Below, piece after piece: positions 1 through 6,560 of a stretch of DNA of 10,839 nt (positions are counted from its first letter, which is position 1; each line of letters opens with the position of its first letter). The notes beneath the pieces are model-generated. The model worked only from the letters and a program-made list of their open reading frames with translations. It was not told the DNA's origin and searched no databases. The stretch spans positions 1-10,839 of the forward strand of contig JANWYC010000020.1 in assembly GCA_025057245.1 (NCBI GenBank), read 5' to 3'. The translations under genes and the position numbers were made by a program. This DNA comes from Aquificaceae bacterium (GTDB taxonomy: Bacteria; Aquificota; Aquificia; Aquificales; Aquificaceae).

Positions 1-129
1 GTTCTTGGCGGTAATCTCTATTATGTAGTCTCTTACCTCTTCAGCCAGTTCCTGAAGCTCGTCGTAGTTATATAACTTCAGGCTCAAGGGACCTTGGTAG
101 TCTTTCAAAAGTTTATACTTTTCTAACAT
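1..129 (-). CDS. dxs: 1-deoxy-D-xylulose-5-phosphate synthase, N-terminal fragment (runs off left edge)
   Basis: The first 43 codons of a minus-strand gene are present; the rest lies beyond base 1. The peptide starts MLEKYKLLKDY and continues with a stretch containing YDELQELAEEVRDYIIEIT. This matches the opening of DXS, where a short 'L..I..P.DLK.L...EL..LA.EIR..II' segment precedes the GGH thiamine-diphosphate region, which is not in this window. DXS is a cytoplasmic ThDP enzyme that condenses pyruvate with glyceraldehyde 3-phosphate, the first step of the MEP isoprenoid pathway. The ATG at 127-129 is the only good start: a promoter lies directly upstream and no Shine-Dalgarno sequence precedes it. 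It is separated from the operon to its right by a terminator-like hairpin and its own promoter. A related transketolase-type enzyme is the main alternative, but the N-terminal pattern favours DXS. Confidence 0.85.
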   Translation of the reverse strand, partial: MLEKYKLLKDYQGPLSLKLYNYDELQELAEEVRDYIIEITAKN

Positions 130-137
130 AAGCTGTA

Positions 138-166
138 AAGATATGTCACATTTTATGCTTTTTCAA
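138..166 (-). promoter_or_regulatory. Promoter of dxs (sigma-70 type)
   Basis: Read on the minus strand, TTGAAA (161-166) is followed by a 17-base spacer and TATCTT (138-143). The -35 matches five of six consensus bases and the -10 matches four of six. Only 8 bases separate the -10 from the dxs ATG, so the predicted transcript would have a leader of about 1-2 bases. No Shine-Dalgarno sequence is visible. The assignment rests on consensus matches only. Confidence 0.55.
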
Positions 167-317
167 GGGTGTTGTGAGAATGTTTTAAACTTCTCCAAAG
201 CAGAAAAGACAGGGTTTATGACACACAAGCGGTAAAAAGTTGCTTTGTCTAAAAACAATTTCTGATGCCTGATAATCTCCAACTTCAGGATTCAAACCCA
301 GCTATACAGGGATTCGT

Positions 318-349
318 AAAACTCTGGTGAAGAATTCAGAATTCTCACC
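318..349 (-). terminator. Hairpin terminator ending the cysteine synthase-der-reverse gyrase operon
   Basis: On the minus strand, starting 3 bases after the membrane-protein stop codon, GGTGAGAATTC (339-349) is followed by T and then GAATTCTTCACC (326-337). The arms are complementary over 11 pairs with one bulged A; the innermost pairs must open to form a loop. The right arm is followed by AGAG and a run of four T (318-321). The U run is short for an intrinsic terminator. Its position directly after the last gene of a co-oriented operon and before an independently promoted gene supports the call. Confidence 0.6.
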
Positions 350-352
350 TCT

Positions 353-748
353 TCAGGAGAAGAACACAAGCCTTAGCATCCATCCTGTAAACAGCTGGAA
401 AGTGGTGATTAGAAGACCTATTATAGGAAGGACTATAAACTTTTTACCTAATCTATCGCCTCTGAACAGGAAGAGAGCAAAGGTCATAACAGACAAAACA
501 AGAATCAGAATTCCGTTCCACTTGTGAGGAAAACCCCAGATGAAGGGCACTTTTGACTGAACCAAAGGAACGCTGGAAAGTCCAAAGCCGAAAAGAACGG
601 AGAGCAGGGCAAAAACTATAAGCGCAGCGTTTGCGATAAGTGCTGGCTTTAGGAAGCTTTTAAACTTCAAAAGGGCAAGAGTGTAAAGAGTAAACACCAA
701 AAGGGCTAAGATTATTGTAGGGTAAGAGAAAAGAGGATGTAAAACCAT
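353..748 (-). CDS. Small four-helix membrane protein, DUF2231-like layout
   Basis: This 131-residue protein is strongly hydrophobic, with four predicted membrane segments at about 9-28, 36-56, 77-95 and 104-125. Landmarks are an N-terminal HP (H4, P5), WGFPHKWNG before helix 3 (H75, W77) and TGWMLR at the end of helix 4. An HP start, a histidine before helix 3 and a terminal TGW recall the DUF2231 family of uncharacterised membrane proteins, some of which may bind haem; this resemblance is judged by eye. The gene overlaps the end of reverse gyrase, and its Shine-Dalgarno GGAGGT (755-760) lies inside that gene. Consecutive GTG, ATG, ATG codons at 754-746 are all possible starts. I chose the last ATG because it lies 6 bases from GGAGGT. 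It is the last gene before the terminator. Its function is unknown. Confidence 0.8.
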   Translation of the reverse strand: MVLHPLFSYPTIILALLVFTLYTLALLKFKSFLKPALIANAALIVFALLSVLFGFGLSSVPLVQSKVPFIWGFPHKWNGILILVLSVMTFALFLFRGDRLGKKFIVLPIIGLLITTFQLFTGWMLRLVFFS

Positions 749-750
749 CA

Positions 751-3700
751 TCACACCTCCAGCTTTTTATCCACTTCTATTATACCCTTGTAAAGGTCTA
801 AGAGTATGGATGCGTAATCCTCCTTGCCCACTTCAACCCCATCCATAAGCTCCTCAAGCCTTCTCGTAAAGTCTTCGTTGAGAAAAACCCTTACCTCTTC
901 TTTGCTCTCCAAGTAGGAGTAAACCTCCTTACCCAGCTTTGTGGGTATGAGAAAGCCCTTGTTTTCTACTACGTAGCCCCTTTCCAGAAGTTTCTCCACT
1001 ATGCTGGCGTATGTTGACGGTCTTCCTATGCCTTTTCTTTTCATCTCCTGAACCAACTCACCGTGAGTGTATAGGTATGCCTTTGGCTGGGAAAGAAGCC
1101 TTTTTGTATTTTCTACGCTAACCCGCCCAAGCTTTATACGGTATACCTCCACAGGCAGAAACTTGTTCCATCCCTCTTCCAGTATCTCCACTGGTATATC
1201 CATAAACTTTTCCAAGCCATTGACATTAACCCTTATTTTTAGCACTTTTAACCTTACCGCTTTAGTTTGACTGGACATAAAGCGATTAAAGATAAGTTCG
1301 TACAGAAGAAGGTGTTCTCTGGTCAAGCCTTCCACTTGACCGCTGTAGACCAATGCTCTCAGCTCTTCTGGGTCTATGTTCTTGGTAGGCCTTATGCCTT
1401 CGTGAGCACCACCCTCACCCCAAGCCCTTCCATGGAAAAACTCCTCCCCCAGCTCTTCCTTTATGTATTCCTTCGCCAAGTTTATTCCGTAGTCAGAAAC
1501 CCTGTTGGAATCCGTCCTGTGGTAGGTTATGTATCCCAGTTCAAAAAGGTTCTGTGCGAGGCTCATGGTCTTTGGTAGCGACCAACGGTAAGCGTCGCTG
1601 GCTGACTTTAGCATAGCGTCCGTGCTAAAAGGTGGTGGTGGGTTTTTAAGCTCCTCCTTCTCTTCCAGCTTTTCAACGTAAGCCTCCTTAAGCCCTTGGT
1701 AGAATTCCTTAGCACTCTCCATGCTTTCAAACTCAAACTCCACTCTTAGCTTTCCAGATTCGTCTATGGGAAATACCACTCTGTAAACCTTTTGACGGTG
1801 CTCCTTCTCTCTTTGTATTATCCAGCCGAGCACTGGTGTTTGAACCCTTCCTGCGGATAGCCAATGCTTTCCAAAGGTAGACTGCAAGAGCCTTGAAAAC
1901 TCAAATCCCACCCATCTGTCCGCCACCCTTCTCAAAACCTGAGATTTTACCAGATTAAGGTCAAAGTCCCTACACTCTTTCAGAGCTCTTAAAATGGACT
2001 TCCGCGTAACCTCGTGAAACTCCATCCTTTTCACCTTTGGGCTGTATACCCTTATTAGCTCCGCCACATCCCAGCCTATTTTTTCACCCTCCGTGTCAGG
2101 GTCTGTGGCTATAAGCACCTCCTCCGCCTCCAACGCCATCCTCCTGAGACTCTCCACTATATGCTCTTTGCCTTCTATCACCTCGTAAACCGGTATGGGT
2201 TTACCGTCCATGTAAACACCGTGGAAGCCTTCTTCCTTGCTTAGGTCAAGCACATGTCCAAGGCTTGCGGTTATCATAACATACCTGTCCTCAGTGGAAG
2301 TTTCCAGTAGCTCGTGCTCGCCCACCTTTCTTCTTACCGCCTTTCCAAAAAAGTTGGCTATAGTCCTTGCCTTGTTGGGAGACTCCACCACTATAAGCAC
2401 TGGCTTTAGTATGTCCTTGTTTGTGGATACATCCCGTCCTTGCATGAAACTTTTTATACTCTCCCTGTCTCTGTCCACCTCTGCCATTATTTCTCTCAGG
2501 TCTTTCTCTTCCGCTTTGCTAAACTTAATGTCCTCGTTAAACCACCTTACTTTCTTTATCAAGTGTTTAAAGGCTTTCTCGTCGTCAACCAACACCAGGC
2601 TTAAACCTTTACTTATACCCCCCGCATACATCCTTGAGACCCTACCGCTCGCCTGCAAGTAGCCTGTGGCGTCAGACACGACCATCTGGTAGCCATCCTC
2701 GGTCTTTCTCAGCGTTATCTCCTCTGAGGTTTGCATCAGGTTCAAAAGCTCCTTTGAGCTTAAAAACTCACCCACATCCTTCTTTAGCTTGTCTATCTTG
2801 CTTATTAGCTCCGGTTTGTCTTTGAGAAACTCCTCGCTCAAATACTGATACTTTCTCAAGCTCTCCAGCCAGCGGTCTACATCCCTAAGCAGGTTGGGAA
2901 GCTTCTTTGCTATCAAACTCCTTAAAGACATGAGAGCCCAGAGTAGGTGACTTAGATTTTTCTCAAACTTCAGAGATATAACCATTTTGGGAACGCCGTA
3001 GAAGAGTGCATACCTTATCACGTGAGGCAAGTCTATACCTCTGGCAAGAGGGTTTTTGTAAGAGGCTATGCCTACCAAAAGGTCTATCTCTCCCTTCTCG
3101 TATGCGGTCAAAGCTTTCTCATCAAGCTTCTCGTAAGACACCGCATTAATACCTTTCTGTTTCAGGTAAGATACCATCTCATCCACGCTTTCCTTTTTCT
3201 TGTCTGAGGGAATAAACAAAAGACCGCCCTTACCTAAAAGCTTTATCCATTCCTCTATAGGTCTTTCGTCCATGCTCTGGTAAAGGTCTACTACGTTTCT
3301 AAGGTAAAAAGTGGGTGTGCCCACTTCAAAGCCCAGAAGCTCCCTAAAAAGCTTTATCCTGCTTGAACGTGGGTTTGAGGTGGCGGAGGATACCACAAGA
3401 ACCCCCCTTCTCTTCTCCCAGACTTTCTTTACCTCCTCCGAGAGTTTCTTTATGTTTTCCCAGTCCACATCGGTTTTGTTCCTCTTCTCCTTTAGCCTTA
3501 TCAAAGACATTGCCAGCTCCACGTCCTTTTCCTCAAAGCCTAAGAGCAATAGAAGCTTGTCTATGTTTTTTGCGGTCTTTAGGAAAGAGTCCACATCGTC
3601 TACGAATACAAAGGAAAAGCCACTGGGTATGATTTCTTGGTTCTTGTAGAGAAACATGGAAGTGGTTACCAGTATTTTAAAGTCTCCGCTCTCAAGTCTT

Positions 3701-4176
3701 GCCTTTTTAAGCTCCTTCTTTTTCTGACTTTCTTCAAGAAAATACAAAACCTCCTCTTCGTAGCCGAAGGCTTTTAGCTTTTGAAGTGTAAGTTCCACCA
3801 GCACCTTTGTAGGTAGGATTATGTAAGACTTTTGACCCTTGTTTGAAAGGTAGGTAGCCATGGAAAGACCAAAGGACGTTTTGCCTACGCCAGTGGGTGC
3901 CAGTAAACCAAAGGAGTTTCCAAGAAACACCCTTTTAGCCCAGCTTTTTTGTAAGCTCCAAGGCTTTGACTGGAACTTTCTCTCAAAGTGCGCCTCCCAC
4001 CTCTTTAGCTCCTCCTCCATACCGCAGACCTTCTCCAGCGCACCAGTAACACGCCCGCAGTAGCCCTCTTTCAGCTCCTTCAAACACTTTTGACAGGGTA
4101 GACCAAGGCTCAACCTGTCTGCGGTAATATCTCCTCCACAGTTAGGACAGAGTCTCTTATAAATGCTTTCTATCAT
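751..4176 (-). CDS. rgy: Reverse gyrase (helicase-topoisomerase IA fusion)
   Basis: This 1141-residue enzyme introduces positive supercoils into DNA with ATP and is found in essentially all hyperthermophiles. An N-terminal zinc finger uses C10, C13, C28 and C31. The helicase-like half has a Walker A APTGVGKTS (93-101), a DEAD-box equivalent VDDVD (192-196), SSAT (263-266) and a motif VI QASGRVSR (508-515). The topoisomerase half begins near 590. It has the TOPRIM LIVVESP (594-600) and DPDTEGEK (692-699), GRVQTP (776-781), the catalytic tyrosine Y885 in ITYHRTDS, AHEGIRPT (924-931) and GIGRPSTYA (1049-1057). All catalytic elements are present and the length fits a full enzyme. The second zinc finger, usually found inside the TOPRIM region, is missing. 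The ATG is preceded by AAGGA at good spacing, 12 bases after the der stop. The gene ends inside the start region of the membrane-protein gene, so the two are probably translationally coupled. Confidence 0.97.
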   Translation of the reverse strand: MIESIYKRLCPNCGGDITADRLSLGLPCQKCLKELKEGYCGRVTGALEKVCGMEEELKRWEAHFERKFQSKPWSLQKSWAKRVFLGNSFGLLAPTGVGKTSFGLSMATYLSNKGQKSYIILPTKVLVELTLQKLKAFGYEEEVLYFLEESQKKKELKKARLESGDFKILVTTSMFLYKNQEIIPSGFSFVFVDDVDSFLKTAKNIDKLLLLLGFEEKDVELAMSLIRLKEKRNKTDVDWENIKKLSEEVKKVWEKRRGVLVVSSATSNPRSSRIKLFRELLGFEVGTPTFYLRNVVDLYQSMDERPIEEWIKLLGKGGLLFIPSDKKKESVDEMVSYLKQKGINAVSYEKLDEKALTAYEKGEIDLLVGIASYKNPLARGIDLPHVIRYALFYGVPKMVISLKFEKNLSHLLWALMSLRSLIAKKLPNLLRDVDRWLESLRKYQYLSEEFLKDKPELISKIDKLKKDVGEFLSSKELLNLMQTSEEITLRKTEDGYQMVVSDATGYLQASGRVSRMYAGGISKGLSLVLVDDEKAFKHLIKKVRWFNEDIKFSKAEEKDLREIMAEVDRDRESIKSFMQGRDVSTNKDILKPVLIVVESPNKARTIANFFGKAVRRKVGEHELLETSTEDRYVMITASLGHVLDLSKEEGFHGVYMDGKPIPVYEVIEGKEHIVESLRRMALEAEEVLIATDPDTEGEKIGWDVAELIRVYSPKVKRMEFHEVTRKSILRALKECRDFDLNLVKSQVLRRVADRWVGFEFSRLLQSTFGKHWLSAGRVQTPVLGWIIQREKEHRQKVYRVVFPIDESGKLRVEFEFESMESAKEFYQGLKEAYVEKLEEKEELKNPPPPFSTDAMLKSASDAYRWSLPKTMSLAQNLFELGYITYHRTDSNRVSDYGINLAKEYIKEELGEEFFHGRAWGEGGAHEGIRPTKNIDPEELRALVYSGQVEGLTREHLLLYELIFNRFMSSQTKAVRLKVLKIRVNVNGLEKFMDIPVEILEEGWNKFLPVEVYRIKLGRVSVENTKRLLSQPKAYLYTHGELVQEMKRKGIGRPSTYASIVEKLLERGYVVENKGFLIPTKLGKEVYSYLESKEEVRVFLNEDFTRRLEELMDGVEVGKEDYASILLDLYKGIIEVDKKLEV

Positions 4177-4188
4177 ATGTTCCTTATT

Positions 4189-5490
4189 TTATCCTTTTTC
4201 CTCTTCTCTGCCCTTGAGTATTAGCTTTATGGGTGCGTGCTCTATCCTTAGGTGGCTTCTCAACCTTCTTTCAAAAAATCTTAGGTAGTCTTTCCTCCAC
4301 AGGGATGGGTCGTTGGTAAAGACTACCACGGTGGGGGGCTTACTTCCTTCCTGAAAGGCGTAGTAAACTTTAACTTCCCTACCCTTGTGCGACGGTGGAT
4401 GTTTCTCTTTTAGAACCCTTTCTACCGCTCTGTTTACGAAGGATGTTTTGTGCTGGATGTTGTAGTCTTTCCAAACCAAAAGACAAGCCTTCAAGATTTC
4501 ATACACACCTTCCCCTTTTATGGCGGATGTAAGCACCACGGGCGCATAGTCAACAAAGCTAAACTCCTTCCTCAGATAGGCTTCCACCTGCTTTGCGTCC
4601 GCCTTTATAAGGTCTAACTTGTTGCCCACTATAACGCAACCTTTAAACCTTCTCTCCACTAGACTGGCTATCTTTTTATCTTGGTCTGTCACGCCTTCTG
4701 AAAGGTCCACCACAACGCAGGAGATGTCCGACATCTCCACAGCCTTTATGGACCTTCCTACGGAGAAAAACTCCACACCGTACTCTACCTTGCTTTTCCT
4801 TCTCATGCCAGCGGTGTCTACGAGAATAAACTGTTGACCTTTAAAGGAGAAAGGCACTTCTATGGCATCCCTTGTGGTCCCGGGTATGGGTGAGACTATG
4901 ACCCTTTCCTCTTTGAGAATGGCGTTTACGAGGGATGACTTCCCCACGTTTGGTCTCCCAAGAAAGGCTATACGCACACCGTCTAAAACCTTAGCCTCTC
5001 CTTCGGGCAGGCTCTCAACCAAACGGTCTAAAAGCTCGTCCACGCCTCTACCGTGATGTGCGGAGATGGGGAAAACCCTTTCAAAGCCAAGAGAGTAAAA
5101 CTCGTAGACCCTGTTTTGGAGACTCTCTTGGTCAATTTTGTTAACTGCGAGAAAAACTTTGCTCTTGTGTGGGTAAAGCATACTGGTGAGGAACTGGTCT
5201 CCTGCGGTTAAGCCCTCCCTGCCGTCCACTAAAAACACTATTGCCTTCGCACTTCCCAAAACCCTCTGAACCTGCCCCTTTATGCTCTCCGATATATGGT
5301 CCTTACTTTCTAAAACTCCACCCGTGTCCGCAACAGTAAAGCTCTTGCCACTCCAGACACAAACGCCCTCTACTATGTCTCTGGTGACGCCAGGCATGTC
5401 ATGAACTATGCTCTTGCGCCTTTTTACCAGCCTGTTAAACAGAGTAGACTTTCCTACGTTTGGTCTTCCCACTATAAGCACATCCGCCAT
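4189..5490 (-). CDS. der: Ribosome-assembly GTPase Der (EngA)
   Basis: The 433-residue protein has the unique Der layout: two GTPase domains in tandem and a C-terminal KH-like domain. Domain 1 shows G1 GRPNVGKST (8-16), G3 DTGG (55-58) and G4 NKID (117-120). Domain 2 shows GRPNVGKSS (178-186), DTAG (225-228) and NKLD (290-293). Residues from about 350 to 428 form the KH-like domain, including a basic stretch near 403-415. Der acts in the cytoplasm in maturation of the 50S ribosomal subunit and is usually essential. The length is normal. The ATG lies 1 base after the upstream gene's stop codon with only a weak AGGG nearby, so translation probably depends on coupling to that gene. Reverse gyrase follows 12 bases after its stop. 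Confidence 0.97.
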   Translation of the reverse strand: MADVLIVGRPNVGKSTLFNRLVKRRKSIVHDMPGVTRDIVEGVCVWSGKSFTVADTGGVLESKDHISESIKGQVQRVLGSAKAIVFLVDGREGLTAGDQFLTSMLYPHKSKVFLAVNKIDQESLQNRVYEFYSLGFERVFPISAHHGRGVDELLDRLVESLPEGEAKVLDGVRIAFLGRPNVGKSSLVNAILKEERVIVSPIPGTTRDAIEVPFSFKGQQFILVDTAGMRRKSKVEYGVEFFSVGRSIKAVEMSDISCVVVDLSEGVTDQDKKIASLVERRFKGCVIVGNKLDLIKADAKQVEAYLRKEFSFVDYAPVVLTSAIKGEGVYEILKACLLVWKDYNIQHKTSFVNRAVERVLKEKHPPSHKGREVKVYYAFQEGSKPPTVVVFTNDPSLWRKDYLRFFERRLRSHLRIEHAPIKLILKGREEEKG

Positions 5491-5491
5491 T

Positions 5492-6439
5492 CTACAAATC
5501 CCTGTAGGGTGCGGTAGTTAAGTATTTTTCGCCACCATCTGGAAATATGACCACTATTACGCCTTCCTCTAACTCTCTGGCTACCCGTATTGCGGCAAAG
5601 AGCGCCGCACCGCAAGACTGCCCGGCAAGTATGCCCTCATCGCGAGCAAGCCGTTTGGTCATCTCGTAAGCGGGCTCTGTCTCTACAAAAATGGTTCTGT
5701 CCAGAAAGGTTTCGTCAAATATGCCGGGCTTTATGGAACTTTCTATGTGCTTTAGACCTTCTATGCCGTGAAAAGGATAAGCGGGTTGAACGCCTATGAT
5801 TTGCACATCAGGGTTGTAAATCTTTAACCTTCTACCAGTTCCCATGATAGTTCCGCCCGTGCCTATACCCGCCACGAAGTGCGTAATCCTACCCCCCACC
5901 TGATGCCATATCTCTATACCCGTGGAGTAAAAATGTGCCTTCCAGTTGGCAGGGTTGTTATACTGGTCAAGGTATACATACTTGTCTGGCTCCTTGCTAA
6001 CCTTTTCCCTGACAAAGAGAATGGCACCGTCCGTGCCTTCCAACGGGTCTGTAAAGTATACGCGCGCACCGTAGGCTTTGATTATCCTTTTTCTTTCTTC
6101 ACTCACGTTAGAAGGCATGGCAAGCTCCACCCTTATGCCAAGGGAAGCACCCGCCATAGCTAAGGCTATACCCGTGTTTCCAGAAGTGGCATCTATGACG
6201 ACTTTATCCTTGGTAATAAGCCCTTTCTCCATGGCGTCTAAGAACATGCTCAAGGCGGGTCTGTCCTTTACAGAACCTCCAGGGTTAAAGCTTTCAAGCT
6301 TGGCGTATATCTCCACCTTATCAGACACATCTGGCGGTATTACCTTCCTAAGCCTTACCAAAGGCGTATTACCCACCAAGTTCAAAAGGGAGTTTCTTAG
6401 CTTTTTGTAAGGCTCGTCATGCTGACCTAAGACCCACAC
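5492..6439 (-). CDS. cysM: PLP-dependent cysteine synthase / cystathionine beta-synthase family protein
   Basis: The 315-residue protein is a fold-type II PLP enzyme that forms cysteine (or cystathionine) by beta-replacement on an activated serine. Visible elements are VGNTPLVRL (22-30), the PLP Schiff-base lysine K58 in GGSVKDR, the substrate-loop SGNTG (86-90), the phosphate-binding GIGTGGT (191-197) and S275 in GQSCGAA, the residue expected to contact the pyridine nitrogen. There is no C-terminal regulatory CBS-domain pair. The substrate (O-acetylserine, O-phosphoserine or homocysteine route) cannot be settled from sequence; the symbol is a family-level choice. The start is a GTG at 6437-6439 with no Shine-Dalgarno sequence, 7 bases after a TATAAT hexamer. 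The residues before VGNTP look like a genuine N-terminal arm. A downstream TTG at codon 19 is a less likely start. It is the first gene of the operon and der begins 1 base after its stop. Confidence 0.9.
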   Translation of the reverse strand: MWVLGQHDEPYKKLRNSLLNLVGNTPLVRLRKVIPPDVSDKVEIYAKLESFNPGGSVKDRPALSMFLDAMEKGLITKDKVVIDATSGNTGIALAMAGASLGIRVELAMPSNVSEERKRIIKAYGARVYFTDPLEGTDGAILFVREKVSKEPDKYVYLDQYNNPANWKAHFYSTGIEIWHQVGGRITHFVAGIGTGGTIMGTGRRLKIYNPDVQIIGVQPAYPFHGIEGLKHIESSIKPGIFDETFLDRTIFVETEPAYEMTKRLARDEGILAGQSCGAALFAAIRVARELEEGVIVVIFPDGGEKYLTTAPYRDL

Positions 6440-6446
6440 GGATAAG

Positions 6447-6476
6447 ATTATAAAGCACCGAGCGTTCGTCCGTTAA
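6447..6476 (-). promoter_or_regulatory. Promoter of the cysteine synthase-der-reverse gyrase operon
   Basis: On the minus strand, a perfect TATAAT (6447-6452) is preceded by an 18-base spacer and TTAACG (6471-6476), which matches four of six -35 bases. Seven bases separate TATAAT from the GTG start codon. Transcription from this site would begin at, or one base before, the first codon. The promoter lies between two co-oriented operons and would drive cysteine synthase, der, reverse gyrase and the membrane protein. Confidence 0.6.
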
Positions 6477-6560
6477 AGCTCAAGACAATGGCTCGTTTGA
6501 CGCAAGAGCTCTTAAGTGTTGAACTGGTCGTGGCTCCGGAGCACCGCACCCCTTGAACTT
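6476..6560 (-). ncRNA. Candidate structured RNA element in the purA 3' region
   Basis: The minus-strand RNA can form a three-way junction. The closing stem pairs AAGUUCAAGG (6551-6560) with UCUUGAGCUU (6476-6485), 10 pairs including two G-U. Arm 2 (6526-6550) pairs GGU/ACC and then GUGCU with its partner around a CCGG loop. Arm 3 (6491-6509) pairs GCUC/GAGC and UUG/CAA around a three-base loop. The two G-U pairs become A-C mismatches on the plus strand, which favours a minus-strand RNA. The segment is richer in G+C than its surroundings, about 54% by hand count, typical of structured RNA in thermophiles. The closing stem begins inside the purA stop codon. It could be a trailer that protects or ends the purA mRNA, an independent small RNA, or chance folding. 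It matches no RNA family I recognise. Confidence 0.35.

Noticed and set aside
196..247. Inverted repeat CAAAGCA / TGCTTTG
   Set aside because: Only 7 bases per arm with about 38 bases between them in AT-rich intergenic DNA. This is expected by chance and has no supporting context.
270..310. Possible tRNA T-arm (minus-strand GGGTTTGAATCC)
   Set aside because: The flanking stem pairs poorly and no acceptor stem, anticodon arm or D-arm can be built around it.
327..527. Plus-strand 66-codon frame near the terminator
   Set aside because: It overlaps the membrane-protein gene antisense and begins inside the terminator hairpin. It has no recognisable features.
2237..2662. A 141-codon plus-strand open frame opposite reverse gyrase
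   Set aside because: It lies entirely antisense to well-supported coding sequence, its protein is Ser/Leu-rich and unlike any family, and it has no ribosome binding site. It is a codon-usage shadow, as are the other plus-strand frames under the minus-strand genes.
6440..6558. 5S rRNA, tRNA or SRP RNA in the 119-base gap after purA
   Set aside because: The length suggested 5S rRNA, but its conserved CCGAAC region, the tRNA T-arm and the SRP loop signatures are all absent on both strands.
6440..6558. 6S RNA in the same gap
   Set aside because: The gap is too short for a typical 160-190 base 6S RNA, and the fold is a branched junction rather than a long hairpin with a central bubble.
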